Part shown: positions 9,601-21,303 of the stretch, one piece after another
Layout: each line of letters opens with the position of its first letter
How positions within the stretch are numbered: position 1 is the stretch's first letter
Source of the DNA: Pyropia yezoensis
Taxonomy: Eukaryota; Rhodophyta; Bangiophyceae; Bangiales; Bangiaceae
Direction: 5' to 3'
NCBI GenBank assembly: GCA_009829735.1
Contig: CM020620.1
Coordinates: forward strand, 10,051,794 to 10,115,793
DNA length: 64,000 bases
The notes under the pieces: generated by a model
Seen by the model: the letters and a program-made list of their open reading frames with translations, nothing else
The model's database searches: none
Told to the model about the DNA's origin: nothing
Translations under genes and position numbers: made by a program

Positions 9601-12304
9601 GTGCGGCCGAATGCTAAACGCTATGAAGATAATCCACGCAGCCAATTACAGCGTAAGAGTGAGCTACGTGGCTTACTCGGCGCCACCACTGATATCACAG
9701 CTGTGGACTAAAGCGTTCAACGCGGATCATGGGCTGCATAAGCAGCGTTCTCCTTAAGCGCCCGCAGTCTTATTTGTAGTGATCATCTGTGTACTCCGAT
9801 GAGCTGCTCTTGACGCAGGTACTGAGAGGTGTGGCTTGACCACCAGCGCTAAACAGCCGGCCGCCGCTCACGAGAGTGGGGCAGGCGGACTTCAGGGCGG
9901 CCAACACAGAGGAAGCGGGCCGGCCTTAGCGTGTTGAGGCCGCGGTGTTGGCGCGTCAAAGTCGGGGGCGTCTTGCACTAATGGCTTCACCATACAGCGT
10001 CAGTTCGCGCGGGCGGGGTTGTTGTCTTTGAAGTGTGGAGCGCGGGGGAAGCGGCTCCGCTGGCCGGGGCAGTGATGGGAGAGATAATTGCTGCACGGAC
10101 CTTCTTTCTTAATATCGGACTTCAGATGTGAACGCCAAATAGTACCCTTCGAAGAAAGCTCTCTTGCTGTTTGCTAGACTCTCGGCTCAAAACGGCTGCT
10201 GCAATTGCAGTACAGCACGGTCTGAATTGACGACCAGCGCGACAGCGATGCGTAATGAGCTTATTCAGAACACAATGAGCCCTCACGACCTTGAATCGCG
10301 CCACTTGCACGATATTTTTTCGTCCCATCTCTAGATATCGCTGCAAACATTATAACATCGAAAGATTGCGTGCTCATTTACAATCTTAGAAGGACGAAAG
10401 ATCTGGAATGACGACGTAAAACTCCGGGCTACAACTTTTCATGAAGAAGGTGCTTGCAAGGCCAATCAGACGCATGAAGCTGGTGCATTCTGGCTGCTTG
10501 GAGCGCGTCAGGTCCAGGGTTCTCTCTGTATTTTCGCGTATTTCTGTAATTTGTAGATGAGGACAAATCTTGGCAAGCAGCAATACGAAGGTATGTTCCC
10601 ATGACTCATCGCAGTTGTCGCCATGTTGTCTGAACTGTCCAGCAGAGTACTGCGTTGACCTACTTGCTTCGATACTCAGTCGACTTTGAAGCGGCTAGCT
10701 CTCCTGGTACGGCAAAGTAGCACAGAATTCCCTGTGCGTCGAAGGCGTCACGTGATTGGACAGGCGTGATGTCGCCAACCCCGGCCACGGCTGCAGCCGC
10801 GGGAAAGGTCACCGTTGTATCGTCGCTATCGTCGACGACTGCCCACATCTGCTGCCCTCTCCCGGTAAAGATCACCCTTTTGCGGACATATCCCTATTTA
10901 TGTCACTAGCGGCGTCCCAATGCCAGTCATAGAATAATTCTAAGCCTCGTGACTTTTTATCGCATGATATTCTTTGTGTCAGGCTTCGTCTCTAAATGTA
11001 GACATTATAATAAAAAATCATCATGAATTATTCAAATGGCTATCCTCTCTCCGCTGCGTAACGGAAAGGGAGCGTTTGTCACTCGAATTGCTGTAGCACA
11101 AGAAGTACGTTCCAAAACAGGCATCAGAGAGTTAAATAGCATTGGAAATATTTAGTTACAATTGCTTTCGCATTTTCTACGCCAACTGATTCGTGGATGA
11201 CGGAATGACTCTGAGCCCTACGACGATATCTGATGTACGTTTGATACATGACCGTTCCGCCAAGAATACTACGCTTGAATTTAATGAATGACACACTTGT
11301 GTGGCGTACATTAGGTCTACGATACACACACGAGCCTGCAATGCGCACCTTACGCATCCTTAGCGAGGCGCGGTGATGTTAAGCTTTTCTGAATTTCAGT
11401 TATTGCATTTATCCGGCAGGCTCTGATTGTCCACTGACTGAGTGATCCAAAATTCAGTGTATGTCTGCTTTGCGACGACACGCGGCTTCGTGCCGTCACG
11501 AAAGCGGGCCACGCAGCCCCAGACTGACGCCAATCAATGTCATCTTTCCGAGCAGCCTGCGAGAAAATATTGAATGCCCACGTAACACTATGGGCAGCCA
11601 TCTCAACGGCGCCCGAGTCCGACACGCGACCTTTGCCACCCACCAGCTCCTTAAAAACAGTCTTCTGTCTGTCGTCCAGCCGCTTACCAGTAGGAGTACC
11701 ATCTCGAGCTGAGGCACGCGTTGTTGCCGTATGAAAAGCTTAGTTCCGCACTGCGCGTCCGAGCGCCGCCCGTCCCACATACGCTATGCTGCTCTGAGGA
11801 TGGGTTTAAGTCGCGTTAAGGCAGGATTAACCGGCCAGTAAACCTCGACCGGATGATGATATAAATTAGACCTACTCGCTTTTATTGCGCACTGACGTAT
11901 TCAAGTTTTATTCAGTATACAATTATACAGCACCGAAGTGCTGCGCTCGGAGCGTCAATAGAGCTGTACGCAGTGTTGTCAGTGGAAAATGTATACATTA
12001 AGTTATTCGAATGACTCGATAGATTAATGAAGCGTGTTTGGCACAGGCTCGAGGAATGCGCCGTTGCCAAGGAACCATGCGCCCAGCACGGTGGCCGTCA
12101 CGGCCGCGGCGTACGCGACCCGAATACAAGCGGTGGCGACAGCGGAAAGGCGGACAGGCGATGGTGGCGACGTTGGTGACGGTGGGGACGGTGGCGAAAG
12201 TGGTGGCGGCGGTGCGGTAGCGACGGTGGCGAGGGCGGTCTGGCGATGGCGATGTCGGTGGTCCGTAAGTATTGACCACGAGGGCAGGCGGCAATAGTGG
12301 TGAC
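9601..12304. other. Gene-poor intergenic region
   Basis: Lower G+C, with frequent stops in all frames. It holds one recognisable fossil (Copia-type protease-like, about 10660-10875, minus). A minus-strand open stretch of about 125 codons (11350-11730) has normal amino-acid composition but no family I know and no ATG at its upstream end. The last 200 bases (about 12150-12300) are an imperfect GGCGACGGT-type simple repeat that served as the chromovirus insertion site. Confidence 0.5.
10660..10875 (-). pseudogene. Copia-type protease-region remnant
   Basis: The minus frame reads QQMWAVVDDSDDTTVTF, then AVAGVGDITPV, then FAVPGELAAS. The order resembles the Copia-type gag-pol protease region, in which a W..VDSGA active-site segment is followed by V.G.G.I and a conserved VPGL..NLLS. 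The catalytic Ser-Gly positions are not preserved. It is short and flanked by stops, so at best a fossil. The match is by eye only. Confidence 0.35.
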
Positions 12305-12773
12305 TGTGGCAGTATTGACCCCCAGGCACGGGGGCAACACGTGCCATGCAAGGGGCGGCAGGCCACTAGCCTGATCCGTTCCTCCCCCTGCATTTGGGTC
12401 CATATTCCCTAAGTTTGGGATAGTTAGCTTAGTAGTAAATCCAACTTGGATTTGAGGGTTTTCTGCATTTATCGTCTTGCATTTTCGTGTGGCCCGGTGG
12501 GCAGGTGCTGGGGTGGGAGATTCTGAGTGGCGAGATTCTGAGGGGACCCTGGGGGGATAAGGGGAGGGACAGCGGGGCTTGGCCCTGCGCCCCCGTCCCG
12601 ACCAAGAAACTGTTGGCCCACACACCATCTTCTTGTTTGTCAGTGGGGGGATTGCCCCACAACAGGGATAGAGTGTGTGCGACTTGCACTTCTTCCGGTT
12701 CCCCCGACACGGGAGGCAGCCCTTGTAGACCGCCCCAACTTGGGTGCCGCGTGTGCGAGAGGTTTTTGCCACA
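12305..12773 (+). repeat. 5' LTR of element 1
   Basis: 469 bp, TG...CA ends, same length as the 3' copy at 19898-20366. Visible differences are three near the left end, one in the GGGA/GCAGC stretch, one in GCGC/TCCCC and one near the right end. Confidence 0.96.
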
Positions 12774-12775
12774 TT

Positions 12776-12790
12776 TGGTGGAGCAGCAGG
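12776..12790 (+). promoter_or_regulatory. Primer-binding site of element 1
   Basis: TGGTGGAGCAGC begins two bases after the LTR end. Its complement ends in CCA, as expected for a tRNA 3' end with acceptor strand CTGCTCC and discriminator A. The same sequence with small changes follows the related LTR ending at 20913. I cannot name the tRNA. Confidence 0.7.
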
Positions 12791-12892
12791 GGACAGAGGT
12801 AAACTTTACCTCCGGGTGCACCCGGGTGTAGGGGGCCCTCTGTCTCAGTGGAACGGTAGACTGGGACCGTGTCATACGGATCGTTAGCCAAC

Positions 12893-15800
12893 ATGGCTAG
12901 CTCGGATCCCCCGTCGTCCGGGGAGTACTCGGGTGACGCACGTACTTCAGTGCCTTTGAACGCTGGTGAGACACAGGTGGGTTTACCTGGGGTCGCAGAG
13001 GGACTAGAGGTCCCTCAAGCCAGCAGGACTGGAAGTGCGGGCGGGCAACAGGCCACCCCGACTCAGTCGGGAGTTCACGCGGGTGACACTTCTGATGCGG
13101 GTGGGCCGAAGTCTGGCCACCGTGTGGTAAGCTCAACGGGAACGTCCCAAGGGGTGAGGACTGTCCCCGCGGGTTCCACTCGGGTTGGAGCCAACTTTGG
13201 CTTGGAGCCGTCACCAACTAGGCTTTCGGAGGACGGCGGACGTCCGTTGGTCGGCGATGGGCTCGCGCCCATGCCCCCGGTTGAGAATCCTGAGGATCGT
13301 GGTTACCCCTCAGGTGGACTCCCGGAGCCGGACCGAGACTCAACTGGAGTCGACAACCCACTCCTCGCGGAAACGGTCCGTCGGGAGGCGACCAATGTGT
13401 TACGGCAGACTTTGCCGGACCTGGTGGTCACGATGACGAATACTATTCTGAATCAGATTGTGGCGAGTTTGCCAGATGGCCTTAATGTCCAGACCGGATT
13501 GGGGCTTTCGAGCCCGCAGGCGCAGGGGGAATCCCTCCTGACGCCTACTCCGGGTCGCCCCGAACAGGGGGCGACCCCTGTGACTCCCAACGTGGGAGCC
13601 ACACCATACTCGGTGGGGCGTACGCCCGTCACGGGGGAGTTCCCCTCGGAAACGCCGGCGGCTACACCAAGCTCGCCGCGCCAGACTATAGGCACTGAGG
13701 GTCAACTTATCCCAGTGCCACAGCGGCTGTTCCCTCAACGTGAGGTGCCGCCCAAGATCCAGGTAGCCAACCCGGTCTACCAGAGGATCTTTGACTGTGA
13801 GACCTACACCCTCCACAACAAGTCGGTGGCGTATGGTCCTGGCCAGGCCCGAGCCATGGGCCGTGCCAAGAAGAATGCACTTCACTCTTTTGGGCACAAA
13901 GCGGAGTGGGATGGAACTCCCCCCTCCGTGTCTTTGAGTTTCTGCGTCGTTTCACAAAAGCATGTGACGACAATGCCATAAGTGAAGGCATGGCTTTCTA
14001 TATACTACAGGAGTTTACGAAGGGCGACCTGCGGACAGAACTTATGTCCGTCATGCCCAGTTCCTCAAGTGGAGGCGCTGGTGAGGTGACGTCCTATTTG
14101 GAGCTCATCAACTGGTTGTTGAGAGCCATGGTGGATGAAGCAGCGTTGGCTTCTCAAGTTGAGGAGTTTACCCAAGCTCACCAGGAAGAGGCTGAGGACG
14201 AGTTGTCCTTTGCAGAGCGAGTTCGTAAGCTCAACAATCTTTGTGGGTTTCTTCATCCACAAGCGGTGGTGAAGAGTCGGTTTGTGGAGGGACTCCATTG
14301 GTCAGTCCGCATGGAGACCCAGGAGCATAACACTGCCCGGGCGACCCTGGCCGAGTTGGCTAGGTTCGCCTACCGCAGAGGTGAGGCCTACCGCACGTTG
14401 CGGGAGGAACAACGCCAGGAGCGTCAGGCCGAGTTGGCCAAGGAACGCGAGGAGGCGCGCCAGGTCAGAGAGCTGAGGGAGGCATGCCGAATCCGCAAGG
14501 AATGGGTGGTAGCTGCCGTGGGGACTTCCCAGGGTACCTCTTCGTCTTCCCCAGTCGGGAAGACCCCTCCGGGAACTGACAATCGGTGTTGGAACTGCAA
14601 CTCCGATGGACACTGGGCATATGATTGCCCCAAGTTGAGTAAACGCATTCAACAACTTGTTAAGAATGCGAGTCGGGTCGGCTGGGAACGAAGTACGTTC
14701 ACGCCGCGAGGGTGGGCCACGACCGGTAGTGGCGGTCGCCACGCCCACGGCGGAGGGGGCGGACACGTCGTCCTCAGACTCGTCGTCTTCCCCTTCGTCC
14801 TCAGATTCGGACGCCAAGTCGGCGGGAAACGAATGACCGTTGGAGCTGGCCGTCCGAAGCTCACAACGGCAGCCCCGGCCAAGTGGGCCAGGAGGACGAA
14901 CCAACCGTGCCGGATACTGCGGCGACCTAAGGGAGTCCGCCCACCTCGGGTAGGACTCCCCAAGAACGTAAACCCACGTCGGGTCATCGCGGTGCTGACG
15001 GGTGAGAACTTCCAGGTGGCTGGACGGGTGCAACTTGCCCCCGGCCGCGCCTGTTGTGCCCGTATCGTACTTGATACCGGGTCAGGAGCCTCCTTGATAC
15101 GCAAGACGCTATTACCAAAGGAGATGAAGCTCCAACGCTGGAGGTCCAAAGCTGACCATCTGATCGATATCAATGGTGGGGTACTTCCCATCGTTGGTGC
15201 CGTGACCATACCAACTAGGTTGGGGACCCATAAGGTCGACGTGACCTATGGAATAGTCGAGAATATATCGGTACCCCTGCTTCTGGGTACCCCTTATGTT
15301 GTAACTCAAGTCCCTTTGATTTGTGGCCCTGAGTACTGGGTCACGTTGATGAATGGGGAGACCATCCCCATCCTTGGTGAGGGAAAGTCTGTGGCTCCTG
15401 TGACAGTCTCACAGTCGAAGCCCGTTTGCTCTGTGAGGGAAGGGTTTACTGCTACCCTGCGTTTAGCCCGTAAAGTCACGTTGCCCCCCATCTCGGTGGC
15501 GCACGTTGACGTTGTAACTGATTATACGGGGAACGGGTTGGTGCACCCTCACCCCCGTCTTGCTCGCAAGCACCAAGTGCATGTTGCCCTTGGCACGATG
15601 GACTCCAAAGCCGGAGTCCCGTGGAGGATCCAGGTTATGAACCTGAGCTCGTCGCCCCAGTACTTCAAGTCGGGAGCCAAGTTCGGCTATATCGACCAAC
15701 ATGAGGGACCGGTAGTAGCGGTCACCCTCAATGCGGGCGCGAGTAGCAACCCGAAGTCCGGGAAGGAGAAGCACCAAGCCAAGTCGGCCGCCTCTCCTCG

Positions 15801-15906
15801 GCCCCATGTGAACATGGAGGGTGTTCCACCCAGGTTGAGGGTTCAAGTTGAACGCCTCTTGGACCAATATCACAAGTTGTGGGATGGTCAGTTGGGACTC
15901 ATGTGA
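12893..15906 (+). pseudogene. gag-protease region of element 1 (frameshifted)
   Basis: The first ATG after the leader is at 12893. The frame is open to about 13920, then the conserved reading continues in another frame after a C6 run (13919-13924), so one base is missing or extra. The downstream part holds a gag core (EFLRRFTKACDD... region), a CCHC zinc knuckle CWNCNSDGHWAYDC (about 14586-14630) and an aspartic protease site VLDTGSGASLI (about 15068-15100). The N-terminal 300 residues are Pro/Thr/Gly-rich and disordered-looking. The frame ends at TGA 15904-15906, directly before the RT domain. The equivalent Ty3-type junction is normally open, so this stop is probably a mutation rather than a true gag-pol boundary. 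Confidence 0.88.
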
Positions 15907-16671
15907 GCCACCCAACACCGGATCGAGTTGAAACCCGGTGCACCCCCTATACGCCAACAACCGTATAGGGGAGGACCCCGTTCAAGGGCCCTCGTCAAGG
16001 AGCAAGTCGCTCGCATGGAGGCCCTCGATGTGATCGAGGCCAGCAACGCCGAGTGGGCGAGTCCGGTGGTTATTGTCCCCAAAGTTGATGGGACCCCCCG
16101 GTTCTGCATCGACTACCGTAAGCTCAACGAGAGCACGGTGAAGGACAGTTATCCCCTACCTAGGATCGACGACTGTCTGGACTCTCTGGGGGAGGCAAAC
16201 GTGTTCTCTACCCTGGACTGTAACGCGGGGTACTGGCAAATTCCCATTGCCCCGGAAGACAGGCATAAAACTACCTTTACCTGTCACTGTGGTACCTACC
16301 AGTGCAAGCGCCTACCGTTTGGACTATGTAACGCGCCGGCAACTTTCCAGCGCGCTATGGACATGATTCTGGCCGGAGTACGGTGGCAGATCTGTCTCGT
16401 GTACCTAGACGATATCATTGTGTTCTCCCGAAGTCCGGAGGAACACATTGGCCATCTTGGCCAGGTGTTCAAGCTACTTGCTGACGCCGGTGTGTCACTG
16501 AAGGCGAGTAAGTGCCACCTCTTCACTCAAGGGGTGGAGTACTTGGGACACGTTGTCCGTCCGGGGCGCCTCAGTGTCAACGAGAAGAACTTGAGGGCCA
16601 TTCGTAAGGCTCAGTACCCCCGGACCCAGACCCAGATGAGGAGCTTCCTCGGGATGTGTAACGTGTACTGA
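15907..16671 (+). pseudogene. Reverse transcriptase domain of element 1
   Basis: In frame with the protease part after TGA 15904. Ty3/gypsy RT landmarks are present in order: VIEASNAEWASPVVIVPK, RFCIDYRKLNEST, STLDCNAGYWQIPI, LPFGLCNAPATFQRAMD and the catalytic LVYLDDIIVFS (Y-x-DD box), then HVVRPGRLSVNEKN. It is broken by TGA 16669-16671 within the segment SFLGMCNVY/RFTKGFAK, where related elements encode Arg. CGA to TGA is a one-step change. RT makes cDNA from element RNA; this copy could not do so without suppression of two stops. Confidence 0.93.
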
Positions 16672-18817
16672 CGTTTCACCAAGGGCTTCGCCAAGGTGGC
16701 GAAGCCGTTGAATGAGCTAGTTAGCTCAACGCTACCGAAGAACCTGCCTCCCCCAAGTCGGGTGGAGCAGGAATTTTTTGAGACTCTTCGGGACATTTTG
16801 CTGAAGCCCCCTATCCTGGCTATTCCCAGGTTGGGAGGCCACTACATCCTGGACGTGGACGCTAGCTACGACCAACTTGGTTGTGTGTTGCTTCAGCAGA
16901 AGCCGGACAAGGAGTACTTGCCGGTGGGATACTTCAGCAAGGGGCTGAACTCGGCCGAGAAGAACTACGGAGTCACCGAGTTGGAAGGACTCGCGGTGGT
17001 GTGGGCGGTGACGTCACTTCGTCACTACCTAGAGGGTGAGAAGTTCCTCATCCGCTGTGACTACCGCGCGTTGCAGTTCATCTTCAAGACGGATTGTACG
17101 AACACTCGTCTCAACCGGTGGAGGGTGCGACTGGCACCCTTCAGCTTTGACATTGAGTACCGACCTGGCAGGCAACATGCCCTTGCCGACGGCCTTTCTC
17201 GGGTACCCACCGAGGGGCTGGACACTAACTCAGTCGATGACGACATCCCCATCGTGGGGGTAGTCACGCGCTCGGGTCAGGCGTTGAACCCCGAGGCGCC
17301 AGGGAACAAGAAGTACTTGCCCCTGTCCCTGGACGAGGTGGTAAAGTCCCAGGCCGAGGACCCCTTCTGCAAGTCGCAGAGGGATACACTGGATACAGCG
17401 GCGGAGACACGGTTCTTTCTCGGAGATGATGGCCTCCTCTTGAGGAGGGGGGTATTCCACGGGACCGAACAACTTGTCGTCCCCGCATCCCTCAAGGACA
17501 GTATTCTTGACAGGGAGCATAACGCTCCCACCGGTGGACACCTGGGGTCTCGTAAACTGTACCAGACCCTGAGGACCAGGTTCTACTGGCCGTCCATGGT
17601 GATGGACATCTACAGTTGGGTGGCTGCCTGCACAAGTTGTGCACAGAACCGTCTGATGGAACGGCGGCCTACTACGGCTATGCTATTGTTCCCGGCCAAG
17701 GAGCCCTTTGCCGCGTTGGCAATGGACATCCTTGGGCCGCTGCCAGTGACCGAGGATGGCAACCAGTACCTCCTGGTCATCTGTGACCGCTTCACGAAAC
17801 TTACGCGAGCGATCCCACTGGCAGAGATAACGGCCATGTCGGTCGTGGCAGCCTTCCTAGATCACTGGGTTGCCGCGTATGGCATCCCGGATAGTACACT
17901 ATCGGACAATGGACCGCAATTTTGCGTCTGCGCTGTTTCAGGGAGTGCTGGATATGTTGGGGGTTAAGGCAAACTATGCCACCCCCTACCACCCACAAAC
18001 TAATGGGCAGGTGGAGCGCTTCAACAAAACTATTGTTCGGCAGCTGCGCCACTATGTGAGTGAGCATGTGAAAACGTGGGACCAATACATTTCTATTCTT
18101 ACCACTGCCTACAATTCGCAGGTTCACTCATCTACCGGGGAAGTACCCCTCGCTTTTGTGACCCCCCGTCGCGTGCGGTCTATTGCCGTGCGGCGGCCGC
18201 TCCCAACTAGGGAGGATGGTGGCAGTACGCCTACTCCTACTGAGAGTAAGGCGGAGTTCGCTGCTAGGCTTGAAAACCTCATCCCTAAAGTCAGGGCTGA
18301 GATGGACAAAGCACAAAAGCGCTACAAGCGTACCTTTGACAAGAAGGTGCGCAATGCTAAGCATGTCCCCGAGCAGGGTGACTGGGTATTGGTTCACTCA
18401 CACACCCCAACTGGGGGTAAGTAGGTATTCCAGACGAAGGGGCCGTACCAGGTCCTTCGTACTGATGGGCGGCGCTTCACCATCGAAAGTGACGATGGGG
18501 TCCGCACAGTGAACGGACAGGACGTGGTCAAAGTTGCACCACCTCCTGCAGGCGACCCAGCTTGGGCGCGGGCGTTGGAAGCGTGGCGCCTCCCCTCGCT
18601 GCCTGCGGCCAAACAGGGCCCGCAGGAGTACGTGTTCGATAAGTTCATCGACCACGGCTGGGATGAGGACACTAACCGCCTCATGTTGAGGGTGCGTTGG
18701 TTCGGCTACAAAGCCAGGGATGATACGTGGGAGTATGTGGAGGACCTTCCCGCTGAGAAGGTCCGGGCATACTGTGGCCAGGATGAGATAGACCCTGACA
18801 GCCCCCCCTCAACGTGA
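16672..18817 (+). pseudogene. RNase H, integrase and chromodomain of element 1
   Basis: Continues in the RT frame. RNase H: ILDVDASYDQLGC, VTELEGLAVVWAV and IRCDYRALQFI. Integrase: an HHCC zinc site (GGHLGSRKLY to CTSCAQNR), then DDE residues in AMDILGPLP, LSDNGPQF and TNGQVERFN. An extra T in TTTT at 17920-17923 shifts the frame within the second integrase motif. A TAG at 18422-18424 interrupts the C-terminal region before FQTKGPYQVLRTDG. The last part (about 18625-18790) is a chromodomain, KFIDHGWDED, RVRWFGYKARDDTWEYVEDL, typical of chromoviruses and thought to guide integration to modified chromatin. Confidence 0.92.
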
Positions 18818-19559
18818 GGGAAGTCCGAGTAACAGTGCCAAGAGAGTGCTTCAAGCCGAAGTGGTCGAGTAACCGTGGCAGCAACGCCGGGAACCCGTAG
18901 GGGACCTCAACTTGAGGCCACCACTCGGGCTTCTTCGGGTAGTACTGCTCCTTACTGGCAGCAGACTGCTGAGGAAACTCAAGTTGAGCCGAGGTCACCA
19001 AGTAGGGACCTCGCCGGAAGTCCTTCTCCATCCGCACATCAAAGTGATGAGTGTGCGGGTCAGCCTGGTGAAGGTACGGGGGGCGAGTTGCCACCGCGTC
19101 CCAAGTGAAGGTCGGCAAGTCGCCGGGACCCGGGATAGTTCCCCCGCGGTCCATCATGGCCTTGGCCCGTTGCACGTCTTCGACCTCCTCATCATCCAGG
19201 AAGGCAAACTGGTCCGTCCTGAAGCCGGCCGGGAACCCGACCCTACGGGGATACTTCTCCCGTAGGCGGTCCCACACCTGACCCATCGCTGCGCCAAGTC
19301 GGCCACAGCGAAGAACAGTCAACCCCTCCTCATACAGAGGCCAAGCGGGGTAAAACCACCGCCCCAAGGCCTCACGCGGGACAACGTGTCCCGCCTCCGG
19401 GGGAGATCCCGCTGTCAACCCAAAGCCGGGGGACGCGGGAGTCCCATCCCCCGGAGCGATCGCGGAGCCCCCGCCGGAAGTCCCGGCGGGCGCTGCACCG
19501 TAGGAGGTGTCCTCCATACGTTCATCGAGGGAGTCCGTCTCCACCCCCGGAGTCGCCAT
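18681..19559 (-). CDS. Antisense accessory ORF of element 1 (aORF-A type)
   Basis: A 292-residue frame from ATG 19559, antisense to the element, filling the space between pol and the 3' LTR. Its 3' end overlaps the pol chromodomain on the opposite strand by about 137 bases. N-terminal 70 residues are acidic and Gly/Ala/Pro-rich. A denser region follows: LGRWFYPAWPLYEEGL, AAMGQVWDRLREKYP, FAFLDDEEVEDVQRAKAMMD. The minus ORF at 59217-59795 in another chromovirus has the same layout (GDAGPASPAE versus GDGTPASPGF; RRMAGVWTAFRHLYP versus AAMGQVWDRLREKYP; then FADDWKLARQLDDA). Placement and similarity argue against a chance frame. No family is recognised; antisense ORFs near the 3' LTR are known in some plant Ty3/gypsy lineages. 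Confidence 0.55.
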   Translation of the reverse strand: MATPGVETDSLDERMEDTSYGAAPAGTSGGGSAIAPGDGTPASPGFGLTAGSPPEAGHVVPREALGRWFYPAWPLYEEGLTVLRCGRLGAAMGQVWDRLREKYPRRVGFPAGFRTDQFAFLDDEEVEDVQRAKAMMDRGGTIPGPGDLPTFTWDAVATRPPYLHQADPHTHHFDVRMEKDFRRGPYLVTSAQLEFPQQSAASKEQYYPKKPEWWPQVEVPYGFPALLPRLLDHFGLKHSLGTVTRTSLTLRGGCQGLSHPGHSMPGPSQREGPPHTPTYHPWLCSRTNAPST

Positions 19560-19882
19560 GGCTCTCCCCAAGTTGGGGAGAGACGCCCTGGCTATAGCGG
19601 CACGAGACCCGCCTCGAGATGAGGGGAACTCGGATCGTGGGTAGACGGGTGGCCTCCCCAGCGTGGGGCGGCCCAGTGGAAGGTGAAGGGGAGGTGGTGG
19701 TGATGGTGAAGTGAGAACCGGGGAAAGCAAGCTGCCGAGTGGGCAAGCTTGAGGAGAGGGGCGGTCAACGTGACCGCCTCCACACCCGCGTTACGTACTC
19801 AATGAGGGACAGCAAGTCGCGCCCCCAACGCCGAGACGTGCGTTTACGCACCCCCTCACAGGGCCGACCGGGTCGGTCGGAA

Positions 19883-19897
19883 CTGAGGAGAGGGGAG
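19883..19897 (+). promoter_or_regulatory. Polypurine tract of element 1
   Basis: GAGGAGAGGGGAG lies immediately before the 3' LTR, the expected position for the plus-strand primer of reverse transcription. Confidence 0.85.
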
Positions 19898-20366
19898 TGT
19901 GGCAGTATTGACCCCCAGGTAGGGGGGCCACACGTGCCATGCAAGGGGCGGCAGGCCACTAGCCTGATCCGTTCCTCCCCCTGCATTTGGGTCCATATTC
20001 CCTAAGTTTGGGATAGTTAGCTTAGTAGTAAATCCAACTTGGATTTGAGGGTTTTCTGCATTTATCGTCTTGCATTTTCGTGTGGCCCGGTGGGCAGGTG
20101 CTGGGGTGGGAGATTCTGAGTGGCGAGATTCTGAGGGGACCCTGGGGGGATAAGGGGAGGGGCAGCGGGGCTTGGCCCTGCGTCCCCGTCCCGACCAAGA
20201 AACTGTTGGCCCACACACCATCTTCTTGTTTGTCAGTGGGGGGATTGCCCCACAACAGGGATAGAGTGTGTGCGACTTGCACTTCTTCCGGTTCCCCCGA
20301 CACGGGAGGCAGCCCTTGTAGACCGCCCCAACTTGGGTGCCGCGTGTGCGGGAGGTTTTTGCCACA
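19898..20366 (+). repeat. 3' LTR of element 1
   Basis: 469 bp, TG...CA ends, followed by the target duplication GTGAC. Almost identical to 12305-12773. Confidence 0.96.
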
Positions 20367-20445
20367 GTGACGGCAGCAAGGCGATGGTGGAGACGTTGGC
20401 GACGGTGTCGACGTTGGCGACGATGGTGGTTGCGGTGACGGTAGC

Positions 20446-20913
20446 TGTGGCAGTACTGACCCCAGGTAGGGGGCAGGACGTGCCATACGAGGGGCGGTAG
20501 ACAGCTTGTCTGACCCGTTCCTCCCCATGGATTTGGGTCCGTATTCCCGAAGTAAGGCATAGTTAGTTTAGTCGTAAGTCCAACTTGGATTTGAGGGTGC
20601 TCTGCATTTTATCGTCTTGAATTTTCGTGTGGCCCGGTGGGCGGGGGCTGGGGTGGGAGATTCTGAGTGGCGAGATTCTGAGGGGATCCGGGGGGGATAA
20701 GGGGAGGGACAGCGGGGCTTGGCCTCTCTTCCCCGTCCCGACCAAGAAACTGTTGGCCCACACACCATCCTCTTGTTTCGTGGTGGGGGGATTGCCCCAC
20801 AGCAGGGATAGCGTGTGTGCGGCTTGCGCTTCTTCCGGTTCTCAACGGTACGAGAGGCACCTTCGCCGTTGCCACCAACTTGGTGGAGGTTATTGTGAGC
20901 GGGTCTTGTAACA
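20446..20913 (+). repeat. 5' LTR of element 2
   Basis: 468 bp from TGTGGCAGTACTGACC to CTTGTAACA, colinear with the LTRs of element 1 through most of its length but with many substitutions and a different right end. It is followed by a GGTGGAGCAGC primer-binding-site-like sequence. Confidence 0.88.
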
Positions 20914-21303
20914 TAGGGTGGAGCAGCGGGGCGCGGAGGTAAAGTTTACCGCCGGGGGCGCCCGGAAGTAGAACGCACTTCCGTCTCCTTCCTTGGCTCG
21001 CAACGTGAGGGTCGTTAGCCGACACGGCTAGGTTGGACCCCCCGACGTTCGGATAGCTCTCCGGTGACGACTTCACTCCGGCGCCTTTGAATACTGGCCA
21101 GACACAAAGTGTTCCTGGGGTCGCGGAGGTGCTAGAGGCACTCCAGCCAGGAGGGCCGTGGGTATCGGTGCGGGCGGTATGCCACCCCGACAAAGTCGGG
21201 TGTTCACCCTGAGGGTTCTCCTCGGACCTGTGGCTCGCACTTCGGCCACCGGGTGGTACACTCAAAGGGAACGAACGACCCAAGGTGACAGGATTGTCCC
21301 CGC

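Larger units (their letters stand above)
12305..20366 (+). mobile_element. Full-length Ty3/gypsy chromovirus (element 1)
   Basis: Two 469-bp direct repeats start TGTGGCAGTATTGAC and end TTTTTGCCACA. They differ at only about six positions by eye. They enclose gag, protease, RT, RNase H, integrase and a C-terminal chromodomain in Ty3/gypsy order. A 5-bp target-site duplication, GTGAC, flanks the element (12300-12304 and 20367-20371). The insertion is recent, judged from LTR similarity, yet the coding region carries two indels and three stops. An antisense ORF sits between pol and the 3' LTR. The target is a simple repeat of GGCGACGGT type. Confidence 0.96.
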
